A DNA stretch of 64,000 bases. Origin: Acidovorax soli (lineage in GTDB: Bacteria > Pseudomonadota > Gammaproteobacteria > Burkholderiales > Burkholderiaceae_C). Location: the NCBI RefSeq assembly GCF_900107605.1, contig NZ_FNQJ01000007.1:1-64000 (forward strand), read 5' to 3'. A program made the translations under genes and the position numbers. The notes under the pieces were generated by a model, which saw only the letters and a program-made list of their open reading frames with translations, made no database searches and was not told where the DNA came from. Of the stretch, positions 26,598 through 34,797 are shown piece after piece (the stretch's first letter is position 1; every line of letters starts with the position of its first letter).

Positions 26598-27578
26598 ATG
26601 AACAGGCCGCTGGACTGGAAGCCGCTGGTGCTGGTGCCGCTGCTGGCCCTGCTGGTGCTGCCCTTCATCGGCTCGCCCAGCACCTGGCTCACGCTCACCG
26701 TGGCGGGGCTGGCCATGGGCATGATCATCTTCATCATTGCCTCGGGCCTCACGCTGGTGTTCGGCCTGATGGACGTGCTGAACTTCGGCCATGGCGTGTT
26801 CATTGCGTTGGGCGCCTTCGTGGCCACCGGCGTGCTGGGCGCCATGGGCAACTGGACGGGCTCGGCCGAACTCTGGCGCAACCTCGCGGCGGTGCTGCCG
26901 GCCATGCTGGTGGCCATGGCGGTGGCCGGCGCCGTGGGCCTGGCGTTCGAGCGCTTCATCGTGCGGCCGGTGTACGGCCAGCACCTCAAGCAGATCCTCA
27001 TCACCATGGGCGGCATGATCATTGGTGAAGAGCTGATCAAGGTCATCTGGGGCCCCGCGCAGATCCCGCTGCCGTTGCCCCAGGGCATGCGCGGCAGCTG
27101 GCTGCTGGGCGATGCCGCCGTCGAAAAATACCGCGTGGTGGCCGTGCTGGTGGGGCTGATGGTGTTTGCGCTGCTGGCCTGGACGCTGTCGCGCACCAAG
27201 GTCGGCCTGCTGATCCGTGCGGGCGTGCAGGACCGCGAGATGGTCGAGGCGCTGGGTTACCGCATCCGCCGCTTGTTCGTGGGCGTGTTCGTGGCGGGCT
27301 CGGCGCTGGCCGGCCTGGGCGGTGTGATGTGGGGGCTGTACCAGCAAAGCGTGGTGCCGCAGATGGGTGCGCAGGTCAATGTGCTGATCTTCATCGTGAT
27401 CATCATCGGCGGCCTGGGCAGCACGGGTGGCGCGCTGATTGGCGCGCTGCTGGTGGGACTCATGGCGAACTACACCGGCTTCCTGGTACCCAAGGTGGCG
27501 CTGTTTTCCAACATCGCGCTGATGGTGGTCATCCTGCTGTGGCGCCCACAGGGTGTTTACCCCGTCGCCAACCGTTGA
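26598..27578 (+). CDS. ABC transporter permease, LivH type
   Basis: Inner-membrane permease of 326 residues with about eight TM segments. Family markers: FGLMDVLNFGHGVFIALGAF near residue 60 and AGLGGVMWGLYQQ, then the EAA-like loop around VEALGYRIRRLFVGVF that contacts the ATPases. It has a longer N-terminal hydrophilic/hydrophobic lead than E. coli LivH, which is common in Burkholderiales. A GGGGAG site precedes the start. It forms the channel with the LivM-type protein 15 bases downstream. Confidence 0.91.
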   Translation: MNRPLDWKPLVLVPLLALLVLPFIGSPSTWLTLTVAGLAMGMIIFIIASGLTLVFGLMDVLNFGHGVFIALGAFVATGVLGAMGNWTGSAELWRNLAAVLPAMLVAMAVAGAVGLAFERFIVRPVYGQHLKQILITMGGMIIGEELIKVIWGPAQIPLPLPQGMRGSWLLGDAAVEKYRVVAVLVGLMVFALLAWTLSRTKVGLLIRAGVQDREMVEALGYRIRRLFVGVFVAGSALAGLGGVMWGLYQQSVVPQMGAQVNVLIFIVIIIGGLGSTGGALIGALLVGLMANYTGFLVPKVALFSNIALMVVILLWRPQGVYPVANR

Positions 27579-27593
27579 AGAGGAACACCACAC

Positions 27594-28661
27594 ATGCTGA
27601 ACCGACTTCTCTCCGGCGACTACCCGCGCAGCCAGCTGCTCGCGGTCATGCTTGTGGCCATTTTTCTGGGGCTGGCGTTTGCGCCCTTCCTGTTTCCGGG
27701 CGTCAAGGCGCTCAATGTCGCCGCCAAGGTGCTGGTCTTCGTGGTGCTGGCGGCCAGCTTCGACCTGCTGCTGGGCTACACCGGCATCGTGAGCTTTGCC
27801 CACACCATGTTCTTTGGCATCGGGGCCTACGGCATCGCTGTGGCCAACACGCGTTTGGGGCCCACCTGGACGGCGCTGGGCGTGGGCATGGGCGGCGCGC
27901 TGCTGCTGTCGCTGCTGCTGTCCTTGGCCGTGGGGCTCTTTTCGCTGCGCGTGCGGGCCATCTTTTTCGCCATGATCACGCTGGCCGTGGCCGCTGCGTT
28001 CCAGACGCTGGCCTCGCAGCTCTCGGACATCACGGGCGGTGAGGACGGGCTCACGTTCAAGGTGCCCGAGATCCTTTCGCCGAGCTTCGAGCCGTTCGAG
28101 GAACCCTTCCTGGGAGTCACCATCGACGGGCGCCTGATTTGCTATTACCTGCTTTTCGTGGCCGCCGTGGCCCTGGTGCTGGCGCTGCTGCGCATCGTCA
28201 ACTCACCCTTCGGCCGCGTGCTGCAGGCCATCCGCGAAAACGAGTTCCGTGCCGAGGCCATCGGCTACCGCGTGGTGGTGTACCGCACCACATCGAGTGT
28301 GCTGTCGGCTCTGTTTGCCACCCTGGCCGGTGCCATGCTGGCGCTCTGGCTGCGCTACAACGGGCCCGATACCTCGCTCAGCTTCGAGATCATGATGGAT
28401 TGCCTGCTCATCGTGGTGATCGGCGGCATGGGCACCATCTACGGCTCGGTCATCGGTGCCGTGCTGTTCGTGGCGGCGCAAAGCTACCTGCAGGACCTGC
28501 TGCGCTTGGGGCACGAAGCCACCACCAGCCTGCCGTGGCTGTCTGCCTTGCTCTCGCCCGACCGCTGGCTGCTGTGGCTGGGCGTGCTGTTTGTTTTGTC
28601 CGTTTACTACTTCCCCACCGGTGTGGTGGGGCGCCTGCGATCCCTGCGCGCCCAGGCCTGA
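27594..28661 (+). CDS. ABC transporter permease, LivM type
   Basis: Second permease, 355 residues, about nine to ten TM segments. LLGYTGIVSFAHTMFFGIGAYG is the LivM counterpart of the LivH signature, and RVLQAIRENEFRAEAIGYRV is the ATPase-contact loop. A periplasmic insert (SDITGGEDGLTFKVPEIL) is also characteristic. A repeat-free gap of 35 bases separates it from the oligomer hydrolase gene, which is therefore probably part of the same transcript. Confidence 0.91.
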   Translation: MLNRLLSGDYPRSQLLAVMLVAIFLGLAFAPFLFPGVKALNVAAKVLVFVVLAASFDLLLGYTGIVSFAHTMFFGIGAYGIAVANTRLGPTWTALGVGMGGALLLSLLLSLAVGLFSLRVRAIFFAMITLAVAAAFQTLASQLSDITGGEDGLTFKVPEILSPSFEPFEEPFLGVTIDGRLICYYLLFVAAVALVLALLRIVNSPFGRVLQAIRENEFRAEAIGYRVVVYRTTSSVLSALFATLAGAMLALWLRYNGPDTSLSFEIMMDCLLIVVIGGMGTIYGSVIGAVLFVAAQSYLQDLLRLGHEATTSLPWLSALLSPDRWLLWLGVLFVLSVYYFPTGVVGRLRSLRAQA

Positions 28662-28696
28662 GCGCGCTTTTCTGTGGCAGTAAAAAAGGAGACAAC

Positions 28697-30886
28697 ATGA
28701 AAGTGCATCTGCAGGACAAACGCGCCCTGAAAGTGGCCATGACCGCGTTGGCGGGGGCCGTTCTGGCCGCGTGCGGTGGCGGGTCTTCGGCCCCGACCAA
28801 CCAACTTCCCACCGGCGTGACGCAGGTCAGTGCCACGGTCTATCCAGCGACCACGGTGGGCACGGGCGCCACCGCCGCCACCCAGGACCTGCTGACCGGC
28901 GGCATCGGCAAGACCGGCCTGGGCGGGGCCGCACCGGCCTATGCCGATTCCGCCAATCCCACGGCGGCCGAGCTGCGCCGCAACGCGCTGTATTCCAACT
29001 ATCGCGGCATCCTCGACCCCTCGGTAGGTGGTGGCTACGGCACGCTGTACGGCCCCAACGTCACTGCGGCCGGTGCCGTCACCACCAGTGAAGGCCTGAT
29101 TCCGGGCCGCGAATACGTGGCTGTGCTCGACGATGGCTCGGGCCGCAAGCGCACGGTGATTGCCGTGCAGGTGCCCGACAGCTTCAACCAGGCCAGCCCC
29201 TGCGTGGTGCTGGGCGCATCGTCGGGCTCGCGCGGGGTGTATGGCGCCATTGGAACGGCCGGTGAATGGGGCCTCAAGAAGGGTTGTGCCGTGGCGTTGA
29301 CCGATGCTGGCAAGGGCGTGGGCCTGTACGACATGATGGATGACACCGTGCACAAGATCGATGGCACGCGCGCCACCCGCACGGCGGCCGGCACCCTCAA
29401 TTTCTTTGCCGCCAATATCACCGATGCGGCCCGGGCCGCCTACAACGCCCTGTTCCCGAACCGGCTGGCCCTCAAGCAGGTGCACTCGCAGCAGAATCCG
29501 GAAAAAGACTGGGGCAACGACACGCTGGCGGCGGGCCGCTATGCGATGTTTGTGCTGAACGATCGCTATGGCACGGTTGCCAACCCGGTGCCGTTCACGC
29601 CCGAAAACACGATCGTGATCGCCGGCTCGGCATCCAACGGCGGTGCAGCCTCGCTGGGCGCGGCCGAAAAAGACAGCGGTGGGCTGATCGACGGTGTGGT
29701 GGCCTCCGAGCCCGTGACCGAAATGCCCACCGCCAGCGGCTACGGCATCCAGTTCGGCGGTGCGGCCGTCACGGGCTACGGCAAGACGCTGGCCGATTAC
29801 ACGACCTACGGCAACATCTACCAGCCCTGCGCAGCGCTGGCGGCCGGTGCGGCCATGGCTGAAACCTCGATCTTCAATTACATCCAGCTGGTGAGCATGA
29901 CAGCCCGGGCCACGGCACGCTGCGATGGCCTGGCGGCCAAGGGGCTGGTCAGTGGCGCCGACACGGCGGCCCGTTCGCTGGATGCGCTCAACAAGCTGCG
30001 CGCCTTTGGCTGGACGCCCGACAACGACCAGATGCACAACGCCCACTATGCATTGGGCAACGGCCCCATCCTGTCGGCCATGTACCCGGTGAGCTATGGG
30101 CGTTTCCCGGTCGAGGCCAATGTCTGCAATACCAGCTTTGCGGCTGTGAATGCCGCTACGGGCGTGCCGGTTGCGGTGGCACCTGCGGCGTTGGCACAGA
30201 GCTTTGCCACGGCCAATGGCACCGCCAACGGCACACCGGCCACCGTGGTCTACAACGACTCGGTGGGCGGTGCCAAGGCCTGGCAATTCGCCATTTCGCC
30301 CTCGACCGGCGTGGCTGACTTCGGCCTGGATAACGCCCTGTGCCAGCGCGCGCTGGTCACGGGCACCGATCCGGTCAGCGGCACGGCGCTCACGGCCACC
30401 ACCATGCCCACCAAGGCGCAGAGCGACGCCGTGCGCGCCGGCATCGCCGAGGTGGTGCTCAACGGCAACCTGCGCGGCAAGCCCACCATCATCGTCAGCG
30501 GCCGCAGCGACGCCCTGGTGCCGGTCAACAACAACGCGCGTGCCTATGCCGCCTACAACAAGGTGGTGGAAGGTGCCGACAGCAAGCTGCGCTACATCGA
30601 GGTGACGAACGGCCAGCATTTCGACGCCTTCCTGCCGTTTTCCGGGTTTGATACGCGCTTCGTGCCGCTGCACCCTTACTTCAACCAGGCCATGGACGCG
30701 ATGTATGCGCACCTGAAATCGGGCACCGCCTTGCCCGCCAGCCAGGTGGTGCGTACCACGCCACGCGGTGGCAATCCCGGTGCAGCGCCGGCCATCACGG
30801 CCAGCAATGTGCCGCCCTTTGTGGCGGCGCCCGTGGTGGCGAATCAGATCGGGTTTGCCGGTACATCGCTGAGCGTGCCCAACTGA
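28697..30886 (+). CDS. 3-hydroxybutyrate oligomer hydrolase, lipoprotein
   Basis: A 729-residue protein of the D-(-)-3-hydroxybutyrate oligomer hydrolase family (Ralstonia PhaY1-type), which cuts short poly-3HB oligomers to monomers. The signal peptide ends in a lipobox, VLAAC/GGG (Cys26), so it should be lipid-anchored to the cell envelope. The likely nucleophile is Ser313 in IAGSASNGGAA, corresponding to the serine of the family's S-N-G motif; candidate acid and base residues lie in SGRSDALVP and NGQHFDAF. The start at 28697 has AAAAGGAG upstream. It lies 35 bases after the LivM-type gene, as last gene of the sigma-54 operon. The family assignment is by recalled similarity; activity on 3HB oligomers is inferred. 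Confidence 0.85.
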   Translation: MKVHLQDKRALKVAMTALAGAVLAACGGGSSAPTNQLPTGVTQVSATVYPATTVGTGATAATQDLLTGGIGKTGLGGAAPAYADSANPTAAELRRNALYSNYRGILDPSVGGGYGTLYGPNVTAAGAVTTSEGLIPGREYVAVLDDGSGRKRTVIAVQVPDSFNQASPCVVLGASSGSRGVYGAIGTAGEWGLKKGCAVALTDAGKGVGLYDMMDDTVHKIDGTRATRTAAGTLNFFAANITDAARAAYNALFPNRLALKQVHSQQNPEKDWGNDTLAAGRYAMFVLNDRYGTVANPVPFTPENTIVIAGSASNGGAASLGAAEKDSGGLIDGVVASEPVTEMPTASGYGIQFGGAAVTGYGKTLADYTTYGNIYQPCAALAAGAAMAETSIFNYIQLVSMTARATARCDGLAAKGLVSGADTAARSLDALNKLRAFGWTPDNDQMHNAHYALGNGPILSAMYPVSYGRFPVEANVCNTSFAAVNAATGVPVAVAPAALAQSFATANGTANGTPATVVYNDSVGGAKAWQFAISPSTGVADFGLDNALCQRALVTGTDPVSGTALTATTMPTKAQSDAVRAGIAEVVLNGNLRGKPTIIVSGRSDALVPVNNNARAYAAYNKVVEGADSKLRYIEVTNGQHFDAFLPFSGFDTRFVPLHPYFNQAMDAMYAHLKSGTALPASQVVRTTPRGGNPGAAPAITASNVPPFVAAPVVANQIGFAGTSLSVPN

Positions 30887-30902
30887 GCGCCTGCGAGGCC
30901 AT

Positions 30903-30964
30903 CCGCCATGCCCCTGGAGCGTGAACGCATTTTCACGACCCGCTCGGGGCATGGCGGGTTCTTG
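30903..30964 (+). terminator. Large hairpin terminator after the hydrolase operon
   Basis: Perfect 12-bp stem (30903-30914 with 30946-30957) extended inward by GAGCG/CGCTC, followed by GTTCTTG. It starts 17 bases after the hydrolase stop. The T-run is imperfect but the stem is very stable. Confidence 0.7.
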
Positions 30965-31011
30965 CCCCTGGCCGAACATGCAACTACTTTCGCAGCGAAA
31001 TCCGAAGCATC

Positions 31012-31245
31012 GTGACCCTGATCGCCATCCACAAACCGGCTGCAGCCTTCATCCAGCGCTACCGCGAACAAGGCGGCGGCGCGCAGCTGTACAACAGCTC
31101 GGTGGTGGCTCCCACCGAGCTGGTTCAGCGTGCCGGCCAGCAGAATGCGCCGGGCCCGGGCATCCGCCATTCGCCCACCAACCGGGTGGGGTCGCGCTGT
31201 GTCGGGGCCACGGTGATCGGCATCCACGGCTGTCTGATGCTGTAG
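31012..31245 (+). CDS. Doubtful small ORF
   Basis: GTG-started 77-codon frame (MTLIAIHKPAAAFIQRYREQ...) in an otherwise gene-free 396-base gap. Its codons end in G or C at nearly every position, as in real genes here, but it has no clear RBS and I recognise no family. It may be a small real protein or a fragment of a lost gene. Nothing else in 30965-31282 is convincing; a short GCGGGGCCCCGC palindrome with a T-run follows its stop. Confidence 0.3.
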   Translation: MTLIAIHKPAAAFIQRYREQGGGAQLYNSSVVAPTELVQRAGQQNAPGPGIRHSPTNRVGSRCVGATVIGIHGCLML

Positions 31246-31282
31246 GCGCGGGGCCCCGCTGTTTTTCTCCAGGCTGACCACC

Positions 31283-32146
31283 ATGCTGTTCTCTTCGCGC
31301 TACCTGCGTTGTGCCGGTTACGAAATCCACGCCACCGAATGGGGAGCCCCCGATGCACCCGCCGTGATCGCATGGCATGGCCTGGCGCGCACGGGGCGTG
31401 ACATGGATGAACTGGCGCGGCACCTGGCGCCGCGCTACCGGGTGATCTGCCCCGACACCATCGGCCGGGGTCTGAGCCAGTGGGCGCGCGCGCCGCAGGA
31501 CGAATACCGCCTGTCGTTCTATGCCCGCATCGCCGCAGACCTGTTCGACCAGCTGGGCATCCGCCAGGCGCACTGGATCGGCACCTCCATGGGCGGCGCC
31601 ATTGGCACGGTGTGCGCGTCGGGCCTGTTCGAGCCGCAGCTCAAGGGCCGCATCACCCGCCTGCTGCTCAACGACAACGCACCGCGCCTGGCCGATGCGG
31701 CGCTGGAGCGCATCAAGGCCTACGCAGGCCAGCCGCCCGCGTTTGACACCGTGATGGAGCTGGAGTCATTTTTCCGGCAGGTGTACCAACCCTATGGCTG
31801 GCTCAGCGATGCGCAATGGCGGCGGCTGACCGAAAGCAGCACGCGCCGCCTGCCCGATGGCCGCGTGACGCCGCACTACGACCCGGCCATGGTGCAGCAG
31901 TTCACGCACCACGCCAACGACTACCTGATCTGGGAGCACTACGATGCGCTCGACATTCCGGTGTTGTGCCTGCGTGGTGCCGATTCGGACCTGGTGCTTC
32001 CCGAGACCACCGCCGAGATGCTCACGCGTGGCCCGGGGGCCAGGGGCCTGGTGCGCGTGGTGGAGGTGCCCGGCTGCGGGCATGCGCCGGCGCTGAACGT
32101 GCCGGCGCACTTCGCCCTGGTGGACGGGTTCTTGTCGGGCGCCTGA
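31283..32146 (+). CDS. Alpha/beta-fold hydrolase, possible intracellular oligomer hydrolase
   Basis: Cytoplasmic alpha/beta hydrolase of 287 residues. AWHGLARTGRDMDEL gives the oxyanion loop, GTSMGG the nucleophile elbow (Ser near 101), LRGADSDLVLP the acid and GCGHAPAL the His. It has an inserted cap region (about 135-215). It sits 396 bases downstream of the lipoprotein 3HB-oligomer hydrolase, beyond a terminator. Size and type would fit the intracellular 3HB-oligomer hydrolase PhaY2 (PhaZc) of Cupriavidus, but the motif is shared by many hydrolases and this is only a suggestion. Confidence 0.82.
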   Translation: MLFSSRYLRCAGYEIHATEWGAPDAPAVIAWHGLARTGRDMDELARHLAPRYRVICPDTIGRGLSQWARAPQDEYRLSFYARIAADLFDQLGIRQAHWIGTSMGGAIGTVCASGLFEPQLKGRITRLLLNDNAPRLADAALERIKAYAGQPPAFDTVMELESFFRQVYQPYGWLSDAQWRRLTESSTRRLPDGRVTPHYDPAMVQQFTHHANDYLIWEHYDALDIPVLCLRGADSDLVLPETTAEMLTRGPGARGLVRVVEVPGCGHAPALNVPAHFALVDGFLSGA

Positions 32147-32245
32147 ATTCACGAACCTCAGGGTCTGTGCTGCCGGCAGGCTCCGGCGGGTGGGCGGTTT
32201 TGACAGGCAGGCCCTGGCCCGCTCTTGTGCCAGCGCAGCGGTGGC

Positions 32246-34711
32246 TCAGTGGCCCTGCCCGGGCATGGCGCCGCGCATGACCCGACCCCGCCTGGTATGC
32301 CCTGCGCTCTGGCAGGCACGCCGGAAGGCGCGCAGGGTTTGCTCGGCCCGGCTGAGCACCGTGCCCTCGACATCGGCGGCCCGTTCTGGCAATACGCCCG
32401 GCACCATGCCCGAAGCCTCGCCTGTCAGCAGCGCAATCCCTTCGCTCACATGGCCCACGGTATGGACATGGAACAGGCCGCGCTCCACCGCCTCCACAAT
32501 GGCGCGGCTCAGCATCAGGTGGCGCAGGTTGCGGGCGGGGATCAGCACGCCCTGGGTGCCATCGAGCCCGGCCGCTGCGCAGGCGTGGAACCAGCCCTCG
32601 ATCTTTTCGTTGATGCCGCCCACGGGCAGCACTTCGCCGTGCTGGTTGAGGGCGCCGGTCACGGCAATGCCCTGGCGCAGCGGCAGGCCCGACAGGCTGG
32701 ACAGCAGCGCATACAGCTCGGCGCACGAGGCCGAGTCGCCCTCTACGCCGCTGTATTCCTGCTCGAAAACGATGGACGCGTTGAGCGCCAGCGGCGCCAC
32801 ATGGCTGAACAGGGCGGTCAGGTAGCTGTGCAGGATCAGCACGCCCTTGTCGTGGATGGGGCCCGACATATCGACTTCGCGTTCGATGTTGAGCAGGCCC
32901 TCGTGCCCGGCAAAAGTGCGTGCCGTGATGCGCACGGGGAATCCAAAGCGGTAGTCGCCCAGATCGACCTGCGTCATGGCGTTGACCTGGCCCACCACGG
33001 TGCCGTGCAGCGTGATCAGGCGCTCGCCCTCGGCGATGGACTCGTGCAGCTGCTCTTCGGGGTAGTTGTGGCGCAGGGCGTGGGCCTGCAGCGCGGCGTC
33101 CACATCGGGCGCCTGCACCAGCGTGCCGCCGCGCGAGCGGCACAGCGCGGCACTCTCGATCACCAGCGCTTCGGTGTTGGCAAACAGCGCGCTCTGGCGG
33201 CTCTGGTCGTCGGCCTCGCGGTGGGTCTGTTCCAGCAGGCGCGCCACGGCATCGGGGGCAAAGTGGGGCAGGCCGCGCTTTTGGCAGCTGTGGGCCACAA
33301 AGATGGCCGTGGCGTGGCGCGTGGCGGGGCTGGCGGCAAAGCGCTCGGCAAAGTCCACCTTCACGCGAAACCGGCGCGCAGTGTCGGGGTCGGCCTCCTG
33401 CAGGGCGTAGTACTCCTCGACCGAGCCGATCAGCACGATCTTCACATCCACGTCCACCGCTTCGGGCTGCAGCGCAATCGGCGCCGTGGGGCCGTGCGCT
33501 GCGGCGCTGCCCTCGTCGATCTGCAGGCGGCTGCAGCGCAGAAACCGGCGCAGCCGCGGCCACAGGCCTTCGTCTTCCACCAGGTCGCGCAGGTGCAGCA
33601 CGATGAAGCCGCCATGGGCCTTGAGCAAGCTGCCAGCGCGAATGCTCGAAAAATCGGCGTGCGGCGGGTCGGTGTCGGTCTGCAGGTCGATGGCGCCAAA
33701 CAGGCTGCGCATCTGGGGGTTGTCCTCCACGATCACGGGTGCGCCGTCGCGGCCGTCGTTATCGACCGCCAGGTTCACCTGGCAGCGGGCCAGCAGCTCG
33801 GCCAGATGTGCCTTGCGCTCGTCCTCGGCATCGTCGTCGGCATCGCCGGCTTCGAACAGTGCCAGCCGCGCCAGCACTTCGCGTGTCACCTGGTCGAGCC
33901 ACTGGCCCAGCTTGGCGGTGTCCTTGATCTGTTTTTTGAGGCCCTGGCGGATGTCCTGCACCGCATGTTCGAGCAACGGCTCGATGGCCTGGCGGCGCAA
34001 GGTGGCCAGGGCCTCGTCGCGGGCGCGTTCCAGCGGGCGCATGGTGTCCAGGAAGCGGGCAATCTCGGCGCGCAAGGCCTGTTCGGCGGCATCGATTTCG
34101 GCGCGGCGCTCGCGTGGCAGGGCCAGGGCCTCGTTTTCGGTCAGCGGGTGGCCCTTGTCGCCCGTGAGGGTGAAGACCAGCTGGCCCCCTTCGCGCGACA
34201 GCCGGAAGTGGCGGGCCTCGGCGAAAGCGTCAAGCGTGGCAAAGGCGCTGGCTTCTTGCTTTTGCCAGACTTTGTGGATGGTTTCGGCCTCGGCCTTGCA
34301 ATCGGGGCTGGCCAGGCGCTTGGGGATGTCGGTCTGCAGCATCCTGGCCATCTCCAGCAGGGCCACGCGCAACTGGCGCCCCTGGCCAGCGGGCAGGCGC
34401 AGGGCGCGGGGGCGCTCGGGCGCGTCGAAATTGTGCAGGTAGCACAGGTCGGGTGGCACGGCACGCCGGGCTGCCGCGGCCTGCGTGGCCTGGCGCAGCA
34501 GCGAAGTGCGCCCGCTGCCCGCCTCACCCAGCACGAACAGGTGATAGTCGGGCTGCTGCAGGCCCAAGCCAAACTGGGTGGCGGCCTGGGCGCGCTCCTG
34601 CCCGATCCAGGGCAGGGGCAGGTCCTGCAGCTCGGCGGTGCTGGCAAAGCCCAGCGATTCGGGTGCGATGGTCAGCCGCAGCTGATGGGGTTCAAGGGCA
34701 ATGGCGGGCAT
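32246..34711 (-). CDS. LonB/YcbZ-like ATP-dependent protease
   Basis: An 821-residue protein of the Lon-related family with an N-terminal AAA-type domain and a C-terminal Lon peptidase domain. Nucleotide loop GEAGSGRTS at 62-70 has Arg where the Walker A Lys is expected. Residues 200-330 are charged and helical. Ser660 (GVEGDSASC) and Lys703 (INEKIEGW) form the Ser-Lys dyad with the same 43-residue spacing as in true Lon (Ser683/Lys726 in the lon product of this window). E. coli YcbZ is the best-known relative and its role is poorly defined. Start at 34711 (MPAIALEPHQLRL) is the first ATG before the conserved region; the longer open frame upstream runs across hemH antisense and is rejected. 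Confidence 0.88.
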   Translation of the reverse strand: MPAIALEPHQLRLTIAPESLGFASTAELQDLPLPWIGQERAQAATQFGLGLQQPDYHLFVLGEAGSGRTSLLRQATQAAAARRAVPPDLCYLHNFDAPERPRALRLPAGQGRQLRVALLEMARMLQTDIPKRLASPDCKAEAETIHKVWQKQEASAFATLDAFAEARHFRLSREGGQLVFTLTGDKGHPLTENEALALPRERRAEIDAAEQALRAEIARFLDTMRPLERARDEALATLRRQAIEPLLEHAVQDIRQGLKKQIKDTAKLGQWLDQVTREVLARLALFEAGDADDDAEDERKAHLAELLARCQVNLAVDNDGRDGAPVIVEDNPQMRSLFGAIDLQTDTDPPHADFSSIRAGSLLKAHGGFIVLHLRDLVEDEGLWPRLRRFLRCSRLQIDEGSAAAHGPTAPIALQPEAVDVDVKIVLIGSVEEYYALQEADPDTARRFRVKVDFAERFAASPATRHATAIFVAHSCQKRGLPHFAPDAVARLLEQTHREADDQSRQSALFANTEALVIESAALCRSRGGTLVQAPDVDAALQAHALRHNYPEEQLHESIAEGERLITLHGTVVGQVNAMTQVDLGDYRFGFPVRITARTFAGHEGLLNIEREVDMSGPIHDKGVLILHSYLTALFSHVAPLALNASIVFEQEYSGVEGDSASCAELYALLSSLSGLPLRQGIAVTGALNQHGEVLPVGGINEKIEGWFHACAAAGLDGTQGVLIPARNLRHLMLSRAIVEAVERGLFHVHTVGHVSEGIALLTGEASGMVPGVLPERAADVEGTVLSRAEQTLRAFRRACQSAGHTRRGRVMRGAMPGQGH

Positions 34712-34743
34712 GGGAGATGGCGGTGGCGCCGTGGATATTGGAC

Positions 34744-34797
34744 TCCAATAGTCTCTGGCGCTTGATGGATAGGTGCTGGTAGCTATGAAAATAATAG
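34744..34797 (-). repeat. Dispersed intergenic repeat, copy D
   Basis: CTCTGGCGCTTGATGGAT followed by AGGTGCTGGTAGCTATGAAA; inverted relative to copies A-C. It fills the gap between hemH and the LonB-like gene. Confidence 0.75.
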
